The notes below the pieces were generated by a model that searched no databases, was not told where the DNA came from, and saw only the letters and a program-made list of their open reading frames with translations. A stretch of 6,918 nt of DNA, from contig JANHAK010000063.1 in assembly GCA_024464195.1 (NCBI GenBank), forward strand, positions 1 through 6,918, given 5' to 3'. The position numbers were made by a program, and so were the translations under genes. Origin of the DNA: Methanomassiliicoccales archaeon (GTDB lineage: Archaea > Thermoplasmatota > Thermoplasmata > Methanomassiliicoccales > JACIVX01). Positions 1-4,676 of the stretch are shown in pieces. The number at the start of each line of letters is the position of its first letter. The first letter of the stretch is position 1.

Positions 1-40
1 TTCCGAGAAAGTTCATTTTGTCATAATTAGTTGATATTAA

Positions 41-217
41 CAACTGCGCAAAAAGAAGCTTCTGCGATATGGTATTTGGCGCGTTGGTCCTGAGAATTTC
101 CCGATTTATTATCTCTCTGAAGTAGCTACGACAATAGAAAAGAGAGTGCTCAAAATCCCTATGGGTAGCATGAAATCGATTCAAGATGATGCAAAATATC
201 TCGTTGCGACATCTTAA
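41..217 (+). pseudogene. Open frame without a start codon, possible gene remnant
   Basis: An open frame of 58 codons follows a TAA at 38-40 and ends in TAA at 215-217. It has no ATG, GTG or TTG until a GTG at 146, so the first 35 codons could not be translated from a normal start inside the frame. The residues look protein-like, for example the stretch GIWRVGPENFPIYYLSEVA and a lysine/arginine-rich beginning, but I do not recognise a family. It could be the decayed 3' end of a gene, or chance in AT-rich DNA. A shorter peptide starting at GTG 146 or ATG 161 or 170 is possible but has no convincing ribosome binding site. It lies just upstream of the promoter of the AIM24-family gene. Confidence 0.2.
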
Positions 218-229
218 TTATCAAGCCAA

Positions 230-245
230 CGCAAATCTATTTAAG
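230..245 (+). promoter_or_regulatory. BRE and TATA box for the AIM24-family gene
   Basis: CGCAAAT at 230-236 fits the archaeal BRE pattern (cRnaAnt) and is followed directly by CTATTTAAG at 237-245, a good TATA box. Initiation about 25 bases downstream would fall near 266, giving a leader of about 55 bases to the ATG at 321. A weaker AT-rich element at 263-274 would place initiation near the GTG at 294. Confidence 0.5.
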
Positions 246-320
246 CCATAAAAACACCATTTCTAAATAATTAATACGAAATCACAAAAAAAAGTGAGCC
301 TAAATGGTTGTGTGGTAAAT

Positions 321-1013
321 ATGGATTATGAGATAAAATATAAGCCGTCATATTCAATGGTTGTCATCAAGCTCCGCGATGGGGAGACGGTCGTAGGCGA
401 GTCCGGTGCGATGACATACATGACCCCAAATATCGAAGTACATACGAGAGCACGATCAGGAGTTTTGGGATCTTTGGCTCTAAAAGTACTCGGTGGCCAA
501 TCGTTTTGGGTTACAGACTTCACTGCAAGAGGCGGTCCCGGGGAAGTCGCTTTCGTGTCTGCACCGATAGGCGATATCGAGCATCTGAAACTCGATAGCA
601 CGAATGGTTGGATCATTCGTAAAGAATCGTATGTCGCCTCGGCACCCACCGTTGATCTCGATATCAAATGGGAAGGGTTTACAAAGGGACTTTTTGGTCA
701 AGGTCTATTTATGATTAGAGCGACCGGTACGGGCGACCTCTTCATCAACACGTTTGGGGCAATCGATAGGCATGTTTTGAAGCCCGGAGAGGAAATTATT
801 GTTGATAACTTTCATATTGTCGCCTTTAGCGACGCATGCTCATATAGAGTTGAAAAATTCGGAGGCATTAAGGAAACCGTACTAAGCGGAGAAGGACTCG
901 TGACAAGAATACGTGGTCCAGGTGAGGTCTTGATTCAGACCAAGAATCCTAGAGAATTTGCAGATTGGTTATGGACACTTATAGAGCCTCGTGTGCAATC
1001 TAGGGCACGTTGA
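321..1013 (+). CDS. AIM24/TIGR00266 family protein
   Basis: The 230-residue product belongs to the AIM24 (TIGR00266) family of beta-rich proteins, widespread in bacteria and archaea and without an established biochemical role; the fungal founder is mitochondrial. Family features seen: an N-terminus of the MDYEIKYKPSYSM type, GESGAMTYM at 26-34, GGQSFWVTDFTARGGPGEVAF at 58-78 (the glycine-rich core), a GTGDLFINTFGAI segment at 135-147, a VDNFHIVAF strand at 161-169, and SGEGLVTRIRGPGEVLIQT near 189-207. No signal peptide or membrane helix is visible, so it is probably cytoplasmic or peripheral. Length is normal for the family. The frame stays open upstream to a GTG at 294, adding nine residues, but family proteins begin at the MDYEI-like segment, so I take ATG 321. 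It stands alone, with its own promoter, and nothing downstream on its strand is clearly a gene. Confidence 0.85.
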   Translation: MDYEIKYKPSYSMVVIKLRDGETVVGESGAMTYMTPNIEVHTRARSGVLGSLALKVLGGQSFWVTDFTARGGPGEVAFVSAPIGDIEHLKLDSTNGWIIRKESYVASAPTVDLDIKWEGFTKGLFGQGLFMIRATGTGDLFINTFGAIDRHVLKPGEEIIVDNFHIVAFSDACSYRVEKFGGIKETVLSGEGLVTRIRGPGEVLIQTKNPREFADWLWTLIEPRVQSRAR

Positions 1014-1030
1014 AAATGCGCAATTGATGA

Positions 1031-1102
1031 GGAGGTTTCTTATTGCCCCGCGCCATAAAATATGTCGCTCATGGCTCGAACCGAGAAAGATCATTTACTT
1101 AA
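1031..1102 (+). pseudogene. Ribosome binding site plus 19-codon frame, possible truncated gene
   Basis: A near-perfect archaeal Shine-Dalgarno site, GGAGGT at 1031-1036, is followed six bases later by TTG at 1043. The frame reads MPRAIKYVAHGSNRERSFT and stops at TAA 1100-1102, with TGA next. The same frame reopens and runs to TAA at 1184, and the +1 frame holds TEKDHLLNDLVWEIQIL up to a TGA at 1130-1132. A good initiation site in front of frames that break quickly suggests a gene decayed by frameshift, or a leader peptide. It starts 29 bases after the AIM24-family stop codon, so it could have been the next gene of an operon. I do not recognise the family. Confidence 0.3.
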
Positions 1103-1189
1103 TGATTTAGTTTGGGAAATCCAGATTTTGTGAGAAGTCAGAGGCTGTGGCACCTGATCAATATAGACAATTCCGTCCTGTTATAACAA

Positions 1190-1384
1190 TTACCCATGGT
1201 ATTCCTTTTTGCCGATTGAATTCTTACTAGGAGCTGATTTTCTAGACTCCCTTAGAAGGGAAAAAATTGGCTCCAATACCAGCAATCCATCCACATCCGA
1301 CAAAGGCATGCCATAAATAGTGTTGATATCAGAAGGCGGTGCAGAAAGACAATGACCCAATGTTGATTCCTCGCTTTTATACAA
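1190..1384 (-). CDS. Doubtful small ORF, 64 codons
   Basis: The frame begins with TTG at 1384 and encodes 64 residues, with a hydrophobic middle (DVDGLLVLEPIFSLL) and a basic tail (KNSIGKKEYHG). The in-frame stop upstream is TAA at 1394-1396, so it cannot be extended. No ribosome binding site precedes the TTG and no promoter is obvious. It lies 56 bases downstream of tRNA-Arg on the same strand and might be read through from it. I recognise no family. It may be a chance frame or the remains of a longer gene. Confidence 0.2.
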   Translation of the reverse strand: MYKSEESTLGHCLSAPPSDINTIYGMPLSDVDGLLVLEPIFSLLRESRKSAPSKNSIGKKEYHG

Positions 1385-1440
1385 TGTAAAATGTTAGGAA
1401 TAATTGATCTGTATGACGATTTTTTGCACCAAACAAGTAG

Positions 1441-1515
1441 CGGGCCCGTGGGGATTCGAACCCCAGTCTTTGGCTCCGAAGGCCAAAAGGATAATCCAGA
1501 CTACCCTACGAGCCC
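1441..1515 (-). tRNA. tRNA-Arg, anticodon UCG (reads CGA)
   Basis: Read on the minus strand, the 75-base molecule folds as a complete cloverleaf. The acceptor stem GGGCUCG/CGGGCCC has seven pairs (1515-1509 with 1448-1442, one a U-G). The D arm is GGGU...AUCC with GG in the loop. The anticodon stem UUGGC/GCCAA closes the loop CUUCGGA. The T arm UGGGG/CCCCA carries the loop UUCGAAU. The anticodon UCG lies at 1479-1477, preceded by U33 and followed by G37. The discriminator is G, and no CCA is encoded. Two U residues sit between D arm and anticodon stem, as I recall from other archaeal arginine tRNAs. No intron is present. It serves the arginine codon CGA and probably, by wobble, other CGN codons. 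Confidence 0.93.
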
Positions 1516-1540
1516 GTCGAAGGTATCACATCACCACCTG

Positions 1541-1550
1541 ATAAGTATTT
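1541..1550 (-). promoter_or_regulatory. Candidate TATA box (box A) for tRNA-Arg
   Basis: On the minus strand AAATACTTAT lies about 30 bases upstream of the first base of the mature tRNA (1515). Initiation about 25 bases downstream would leave only a few bases of 5' leader, as is common for archaeal tRNA genes. A second candidate, TTTAAATTC on the minus strand around 1566-1574, would give a leader of roughly 30 bases. Confidence 0.4.
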
Positions 1551-1600
1551 GTCTGTTTTGCAAAGAATTTAAACGGCATATCTAAACGTTCATTCGACTC

Positions 1601-1633
1601 AAAAAATGGGATATTGCATCGAAATATCAAAAA
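1601..1633 (-). terminator. Candidate terminator of the alcohol dehydrogenase gene
   Basis: On the minus strand, beyond the stop codon at 1655, comes T5 (1633-1629), then a six-base-pair hairpin GATATT/AATATC (arms 1628-1623 and 1615-1610, seven-base loop), then CCC and ATTTTTT with T6 at 1606-1601. The stem is short and AT-rich, but paired T runs just after a gene fit archaeal termination. It would also separate this gene from tRNA-Arg on the same strand. Confidence 0.4.
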
Positions 1634-1654
1634 TGCAAGACGATCAGAATCTTG

Positions 1655-2824
1655 TCACCCAACTCGCAAAACCGTGCTATAAATTCTACTGAGATCACTC
1701 TTTCCAACTTTCCTCGGATTTGCTGGAAGGCAACTGTTCTTCATTGCATCATTGACAAGCGCCTCAAATTCGTCCTGACTGATCTCTAAGTGATTGAGAT
1801 GATGAGGGATACCGACATCAGCTGACAATTCCCTGACCGCGTTGACAACGCTATTGGCAGCATCTTCGATAGAAGAGTTACAGTTCTCAACAGCATTGAT
1901 ATTTAAGATCCTTCCCAGACGGGCAAGTTTGTCCATAACCGCTCCGCAATTGAATTCAAGGCAGTACGGGAGAAGCACCGAGTTTGCAATTCCATGAGGC
2001 ACATTTAACCTTCCGCCGAGGGGCTCCGCCATCGCATGAACCATCCCCAGACCAGAAATTGAAAATGCCATTCCAGCAAGCGTGCTAGCGGCACTCATGC
2101 AACTTCTTGCCTCAATGTCATGACCATCCTCAACAGCCGTTCTCAGATTTTCGAAGATCAATCTTGTCGCTTCAATGGCGAGAGCATCGGACATCACATG
2201 AGCATTTTTTGATATGTAAGCTTCGAGGGCGTGGGTGAGTGCATCCATTCCAGTTGATGCGGTAATCGATTTTGGCAATGAAATCGTCAATTCAGGATCG
2301 ACCAGAGCGATCTTAGGGTAAAGACACTCGCCGCGAATTGTTTCCTTCACCTTCGCCTTCGCATCTGTAATAACTGCTGATCTCGTTACCTCGCTACCTG
2401 TACCTGCTGTTGTTGGAATTGCAATCAACGTGATCGGCGCTGCTCCAGTCACTTCCCTCCGATAGAGTTCGTGTATATCACAGCATTCTTTCATCAGTGC
2501 AAGTGTTGCTTTTGCAGTGTCAATGACACTGCCGCCACCAACGGCAATGATGGACTCATGCGATGATGATCTCAACATCTCAAGGGCTTCGATGACGTTT
2601 TCCTCTTTTGGGTTCTGCTCTACACCATCAAAAACATCATAGGAAATGTTGCTGTCATCAAGCGAGTCGATCACTTTACGGACACAGCTTGCTCTTCTCA
2701 CTCCACCATCGGTGACAATGAGAGATGAGTGAATACCCTGCTTAACAAGTATCTCACCAATTGACTGGGCACAACATCTTTGAAAGATGATTTTTGTCGG
2801 TACGTGAAATTTGAATGGATTCAT
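1655..2824 (-). CDS. Iron-containing alcohol dehydrogenase (group III)
   Basis: The 389-residue product is a group III, iron-activated NAD(P)-dependent alcohol dehydrogenase, the family of FucO, DhaT and butanol dehydrogenases. It would interconvert an alcohol and an aldehyde or ketone in the cytoplasm. The N-terminal nucleotide-binding half has VTDGG at 37-41, where the aspartate suggests a preference for NAD over NADP, GGGSVID at 96-102, and PTTAGTGSE at 137-145. The C-terminal helical half carries the expected metal ligands: Asp194 and His198 in GMDALTHALEAY, His263 in GLGMVHAMAEPLGG, and His277 in NVPHGIANS. NPRKVGKSD at 369-377 is the usual C-terminal motif. Length is standard and nothing is missing. 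The ATG at 2824 gives the normal N-terminus (PFKFHVPTKIIF). No strong Shine-Dalgarno precedes it. The substrate cannot be told from sequence. It is divergent from hypE. Confidence 0.92.
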   Translation of the reverse strand: MNPFKFHVPTKIIFQRCCAQSIGEILVKQGIHSSLIVTDGGVRRASCVRKVIDSLDDSNISYDVFDGVEQNPKEENVIEALEMLRSSSHESIIAVGGGSVIDTAKATLALMKECCDIHELYRREVTGAAPITLIAIPTTAGTGSEVTRSAVITDAKAKVKETIRGECLYPKIALVDPELTISLPKSITASTGMDALTHALEAYISKNAHVMSDALAIEATRLIFENLRTAVEDGHDIEARSCMSAASTLAGMAFSISGLGMVHAMAEPLGGRLNVPHGIANSVLLPYCLEFNCGAVMDKLARLGRILNINAVENCNSSIEDAANSVVNAVRELSADVGIPHHLNHLEISQDEFEALVNDAMKNSCLPANPRKVGKSDLSRIYSTVLRVG

Positions 2825-2867
2825 GGATATCTTCCAAGGTGCGGGTTCTCGAAAAGCAAGAATTGAT

Positions 2868-2880
2868 GATAAACCTTTGC
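2868..2880 (-). promoter_or_regulatory. Candidate promoter of the alcohol dehydrogenase gene
   Basis: On the minus strand GCAAAGGTTTATC reads as a BRE-like segment followed by a TATA-like GTTTATC (2874-2868). Initiation about 25 bases on, near 2846, would leave a leader of about 20 bases before the ATG at 2824. A second candidate, CGTTTATAG on the minus strand at 2920-2912, would start transcription near 2890 and lies inside the repeat-bearing part of the intergenic region. Confidence 0.35.
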
Positions 2881-2905
2881 TTCAAAAATGAACTGATTTA
2901 ACTTA

Positions 2906-2959
2906 AATTGTCTATAAACGATCAATTTACTTGCCAAATAAAAGACAATTATCGATCAA
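2906..2959. repeat. Inverted and direct repeats between divergent genes, candidate operator
   Basis: AATTGTCT at 2906-2913 and AGACAATT at 2943-2950 form a perfect eight-base inverted repeat with a 29-base spacer. CGATCAA occurs twice in direct orientation, at 2919-2925 and 2953-2959, 34 bases apart, close to three helical turns. The first copy overlaps one candidate TATA box of the alcohol dehydrogenase gene, and the set lies 80-130 bases upstream of hypE. This is the arrangement expected of sites for a dimeric regulator, but the arms are short and could be chance in AT-rich DNA. Confidence 0.3.
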
Positions 2960-2995
2960 AACCCAATAATGATCCATCAAAGTCTATCATTTTCC

Positions 2996-3013
2996 TATTT
3001 AAAAAGATTTAAA
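2996..3013 (+). promoter_or_regulatory. TATA region of hypE, probably giving a leaderless mRNA
   Basis: TATTTAAA at 2996-3003 and TTTAAA at 3008-3013 are both TATA-like. The second is centred about 27 bases before the ATG at 3038, so initiation would fall almost on the start codon. The first would leave only about 13 bases of leader. No Shine-Dalgarno sequence precedes the ATG, which agrees with leaderless translation. Confidence 0.5.
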
Positions 3014-3037
3014 CGACGCCCTTTAATTTATGGTCGC

Positions 3038-4084
3038 ATGAACAAGGTGACAATGGGGCATGGTGCAGGCGGCGAGCTGATGCAAGAGCTTATCGGAAAA
3101 CATATCGCACCGTTCTTACCAGATTTTCCAATTGAAGTGCCCCTGAGATCTTTTGATGATTCTGCTGTAGTCGATGGCATCGTTTTCACGACCGATGCTC
3201 ATACCGTTAAACCACTCTTTTTCCCTGGGGGGGATATAGGTTCACTGGCGTTCTGCGGAACAATTAACGACATATCAGTGATGGGTGCGAAAGCACTTGC
3301 AATGTCTTGCGCTCTTGTCCTAGAGGAAGGGTTGGAATTTGACGTGTTAGAAAAAGTCATGAAGAGCATGGGCAAGTACTCCGCCTTGACTGGAGTTCCA
3401 ATCGCAACAGGTGATACGAAGGTCGTCGAGAGGGGAGCTGCAGATGGCATGATTATCACGACATCGGCTGTTGGGCGGAGAAGTGAGCACCTCGATCACA
3501 ACTTGGAAGTTGCTTCTTCGTTCCGAAAAGTGCGAAGGAACTGGTTAACAGACGATAATGTTGCTGATGGTGATATCATTATCGTCTCGGGCACAATGGG
3601 CGACCACGGTATCGCCATCCTTTCATTCAGAGAGGGTTACGGCTTTGAAACAGAGGTCAAGAGCGACGTAGCGCCTCTCAATGAACTTGTCGAGGAGATC
3701 CTCAAAGTTGGTGGCGCGGTTGCGATGAAGGATCCCACGCGGGGCGGCCTCGCAAACGCCCTCAACGAATGGGCAGAGAAATCTCAAGTTGGAATCGAAG
3801 TTGATGAAAAAGCCATTCCGATCTCAGAGCCCGTCAGAAACGCATGCGAAATGCTTGGTCTCGATCCGCTTACAATCGGCAACGAGGGGAAATTGGTCGT
3901 TGCAGTTGTACCAGAAGTAGCCGAGGAAGTGCTCAAGGTGATGAAAAAATCGCCTTTCGGAAAAAAAGCTGAAATCATCGGACGGGCGACATCGAAACAT
4001 AAGCGGGTTGTCCTAAGAACTGAAATCGGGGGAAAAAGAATTCTTGAAAGGCCTGTAGGAGACCCAGTACCAAGAATATGCTGA
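3038..4084 (+). CDS. hypE: HypE, [NiFe]-hydrogenase maturation protein
   Basis: The 348-residue product is HypE, a cytoplasmic PurM-fold enzyme. With HypF it carries a carbamoyl group on its C-terminal cysteine and dehydrates it with ATP to the thiocyanate that supplies cyanide to the iron of [NiFe]-hydrogenases through HypC-HypD. Seen: the N-terminal HGAGGELMQELI at 8-19, DDSAVV at 40-45, the ATP-binding PGGDIGSLAFCGTINDISVMGA at 63-83 region, GDTKVV at 125-130, GDHGIAIL at 188-195, DPTRGGLANALNE at 232-244, and the hallmark ending PRIC with Cys348. The frame is open to an ATG at 2969, but those 23 extra residues match nothing in HypE and lie upstream of the TATA boxes, so I start at ATG 3038. 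Residues about 147-175 (SEHLDH to WLTDDN) look longer than in common HypE. No other hyp or hydrogenase gene is in the window. Confidence 0.94.
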   Translation: MNKVTMGHGAGGELMQELIGKHIAPFLPDFPIEVPLRSFDDSAVVDGIVFTTDAHTVKPLFFPGGDIGSLAFCGTINDISVMGAKALAMSCALVLEEGLEFDVLEKVMKSMGKYSALTGVPIATGDTKVVERGAADGMIITTSAVGRRSEHLDHNLEVASSFRKVRRNWLTDDNVADGDIIIVSGTMGDHGIAILSFREGYGFETEVKSDVAPLNELVEEILKVGGAVAMKDPTRGGLANALNEWAEKSQVGIEVDEKAIPISEPVRNACEMLGLDPLTIGNEGKLVVAVVPEVAEEVLKVMKKSPFGKKAEIIGRATSKHKRVVLRTEIGGKRILERPVGDPVPRIC

Positions 4085-4573
4085 CGTCACATGCGAAAGT
4101 TCTCATCCGTCAGAGAATAAGTTAAAATCACAATAAAGCCTCGATATTTGACCTGGATTCACCGTAATCAAGATTATTAATCAAGATTATTATTGATTCA
4201 GATAACAAAATGAAAACACATTGCCATATTGGACTAAACGCGCCACGATGAGAAGTAGAACTACGAGGCTACCGATTGGCAAAGAAAAATCTGGTATGGT
4301 AAAAGAATTACGATCAAGTCGTATTCAAGTAACTAGCACCTGTACACTCCCAAGAAAAAAGTACTCTAGAAAAGTTGCACTCACTTAGCTGAGCTACCTA
4401 AATGCCGTATGAATTTTTTTCAAGATTCAGAATAAGAGATTATCCTTCTGCTCTTCAGTTCAACCCTAGAGAAATCCTATTGATTGTAGCAGATCGCAAT
4501 GTTCATCTTAGAGCTCAATCCATACAGCAGGCTTCTGACAAAAGTCAAAGAACTGAAAAGCCCCAGATACCAA
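4085..4573. other. Gene-poor gap between hypE and the protease gene
   Basis: I see no supported gene in these 489 bases. Contents: a 13-base tandem repeat at 4165-4190; a small hairpin TACGA/TCGTA at 4309-4313 and 4319-4323; and a segment around 4384-4400 that on the minus strand resembles a tRNA D arm but is not followed by a tRNA. A 61-codon frame from ATG 4402 to TAG 4587 has no ribosome binding site and runs into the TATA box of the next gene, so I do not call it. No T-rich terminator follows hypE closely. The stretch could be an eroded gene or hold an untranslated RNA, but nothing proves either. Confidence 0.4.
4165..4190. repeat. Perfect 13-base tandem repeat, two copies
   Basis: TAATCAAGATTAT occurs at 4165-4177 and again at 4178-4190 without a spacer. 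The following TATTGATT can pair with the AATCAA of either copy, giving a weak six-base stem. It lies about 80 bases after hypE. It is most simply a replication-slippage duplication in AT-rich DNA; a protein-binding role is possible. Confidence 0.75.
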
Positions 4574-4586
4574 ATTTATATATATA
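4574..4586 (+). promoter_or_regulatory. TATA box of the secreted protease gene
   Basis: TTTATATATATAG at 4574-4586, preceded by ACCAAA (BRE-like), is the strongest TATA-like element in the window. Initiation about 25 bases downstream, near 4605, would give a leader of about 70 bases carrying the Shine-Dalgarno site at 4660. Confidence 0.6.
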
Positions 4587-4659
4587 GATGCATTCGATAC
4601 ATTGTAGTAAGAGCTGCCATTGGTGAGAACAAAATGAACCATTGGCAAGCAGGAACTTA

Positions 4660-4676
4660 GGAGGGGTTATGAGTTG
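4660..4676 (+). promoter_or_regulatory. Ribosome binding site and TTG start with overlapping ATG-stop
   Basis: GGAGGGGT at 4660-4667 is a strong Shine-Dalgarno site, placed six to nine bases before TTG 4674. Between them an out-of-frame ATG at 4669-4671 begins a two-codon frame, ATG AGT TGA, whose stop overlaps the TTG. The ATG is only one to four bases from the Shine-Dalgarno, too close for efficient use, and the TTG frame at once gives a signal peptide (MKKIIKILSV), so TTG is the real start. Confidence 0.7.

Larger units (their letters stand above)
1014..1440. other. Largely non-coding gap between the AIM24-family gene and tRNA-Arg
   Basis: These 427 bases hold no recognisable gene. Near the start is a strong GGAGGT followed by a very short frame. 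The middle and end carry a doubtful 64-codon frame on the minus strand (1190-1384), which converges on the AIM24-family gene. A short hairpin, CCCTT/AAGGG around 1249-1260, is followed by A residues rather than T residues, so it does not look like a terminator on the plus strand. The gap could be the site of gene decay, since two plus-strand frames after the ribosome binding site each show short protein-like segments. Confidence 0.4.

Noticed and set aside
326..701. Minus-strand ORFs opposite the AIM24-family gene
   Set aside because: The plus frame has clear family motifs across this stretch; the opposite frames are shadows.
1190..1515. Integration site at the tRNA-Arg 3' end
   Set aside because: The 3' end of the tRNA is not duplicated elsewhere in the window, and no integrase is recognisable.
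1391..1585. 64-codon plus-strand ORF
   Set aside because: It runs antisense through the whole tRNA-Arg gene and its central residues are a translation of the tRNA complement, so it is a shadow.
2861..2897. C/D box guide RNA (TTGATGA followed by CTGA)
   Set aside because: The spacing between the boxes is too long for a guide, and the inner D'/C' boxes are missing.
3038..4084. Other PurM-fold enzymes (SelD, ThiL, PurM) for the hypE product
   Set aside because: The C-terminal PRIC, the HGAGGELM start and the GTINDISVMGA form are specific to HypE.
4333..4405. tRNA-like minus-strand segment (GGTAGCTCAGCTAAGTGAG)
   Set aside because: Only a D-arm resemblance is present; there is no GG in the loop, no matching acceptor stem and no T arm with TTCRANY.
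4402..4587. 61-codon plus-strand ORF (MPYEFFSRF start)
   Set aside because: It has no ribosome binding site, matches no family I know, and its last codons are the TATA box of the protease gene.
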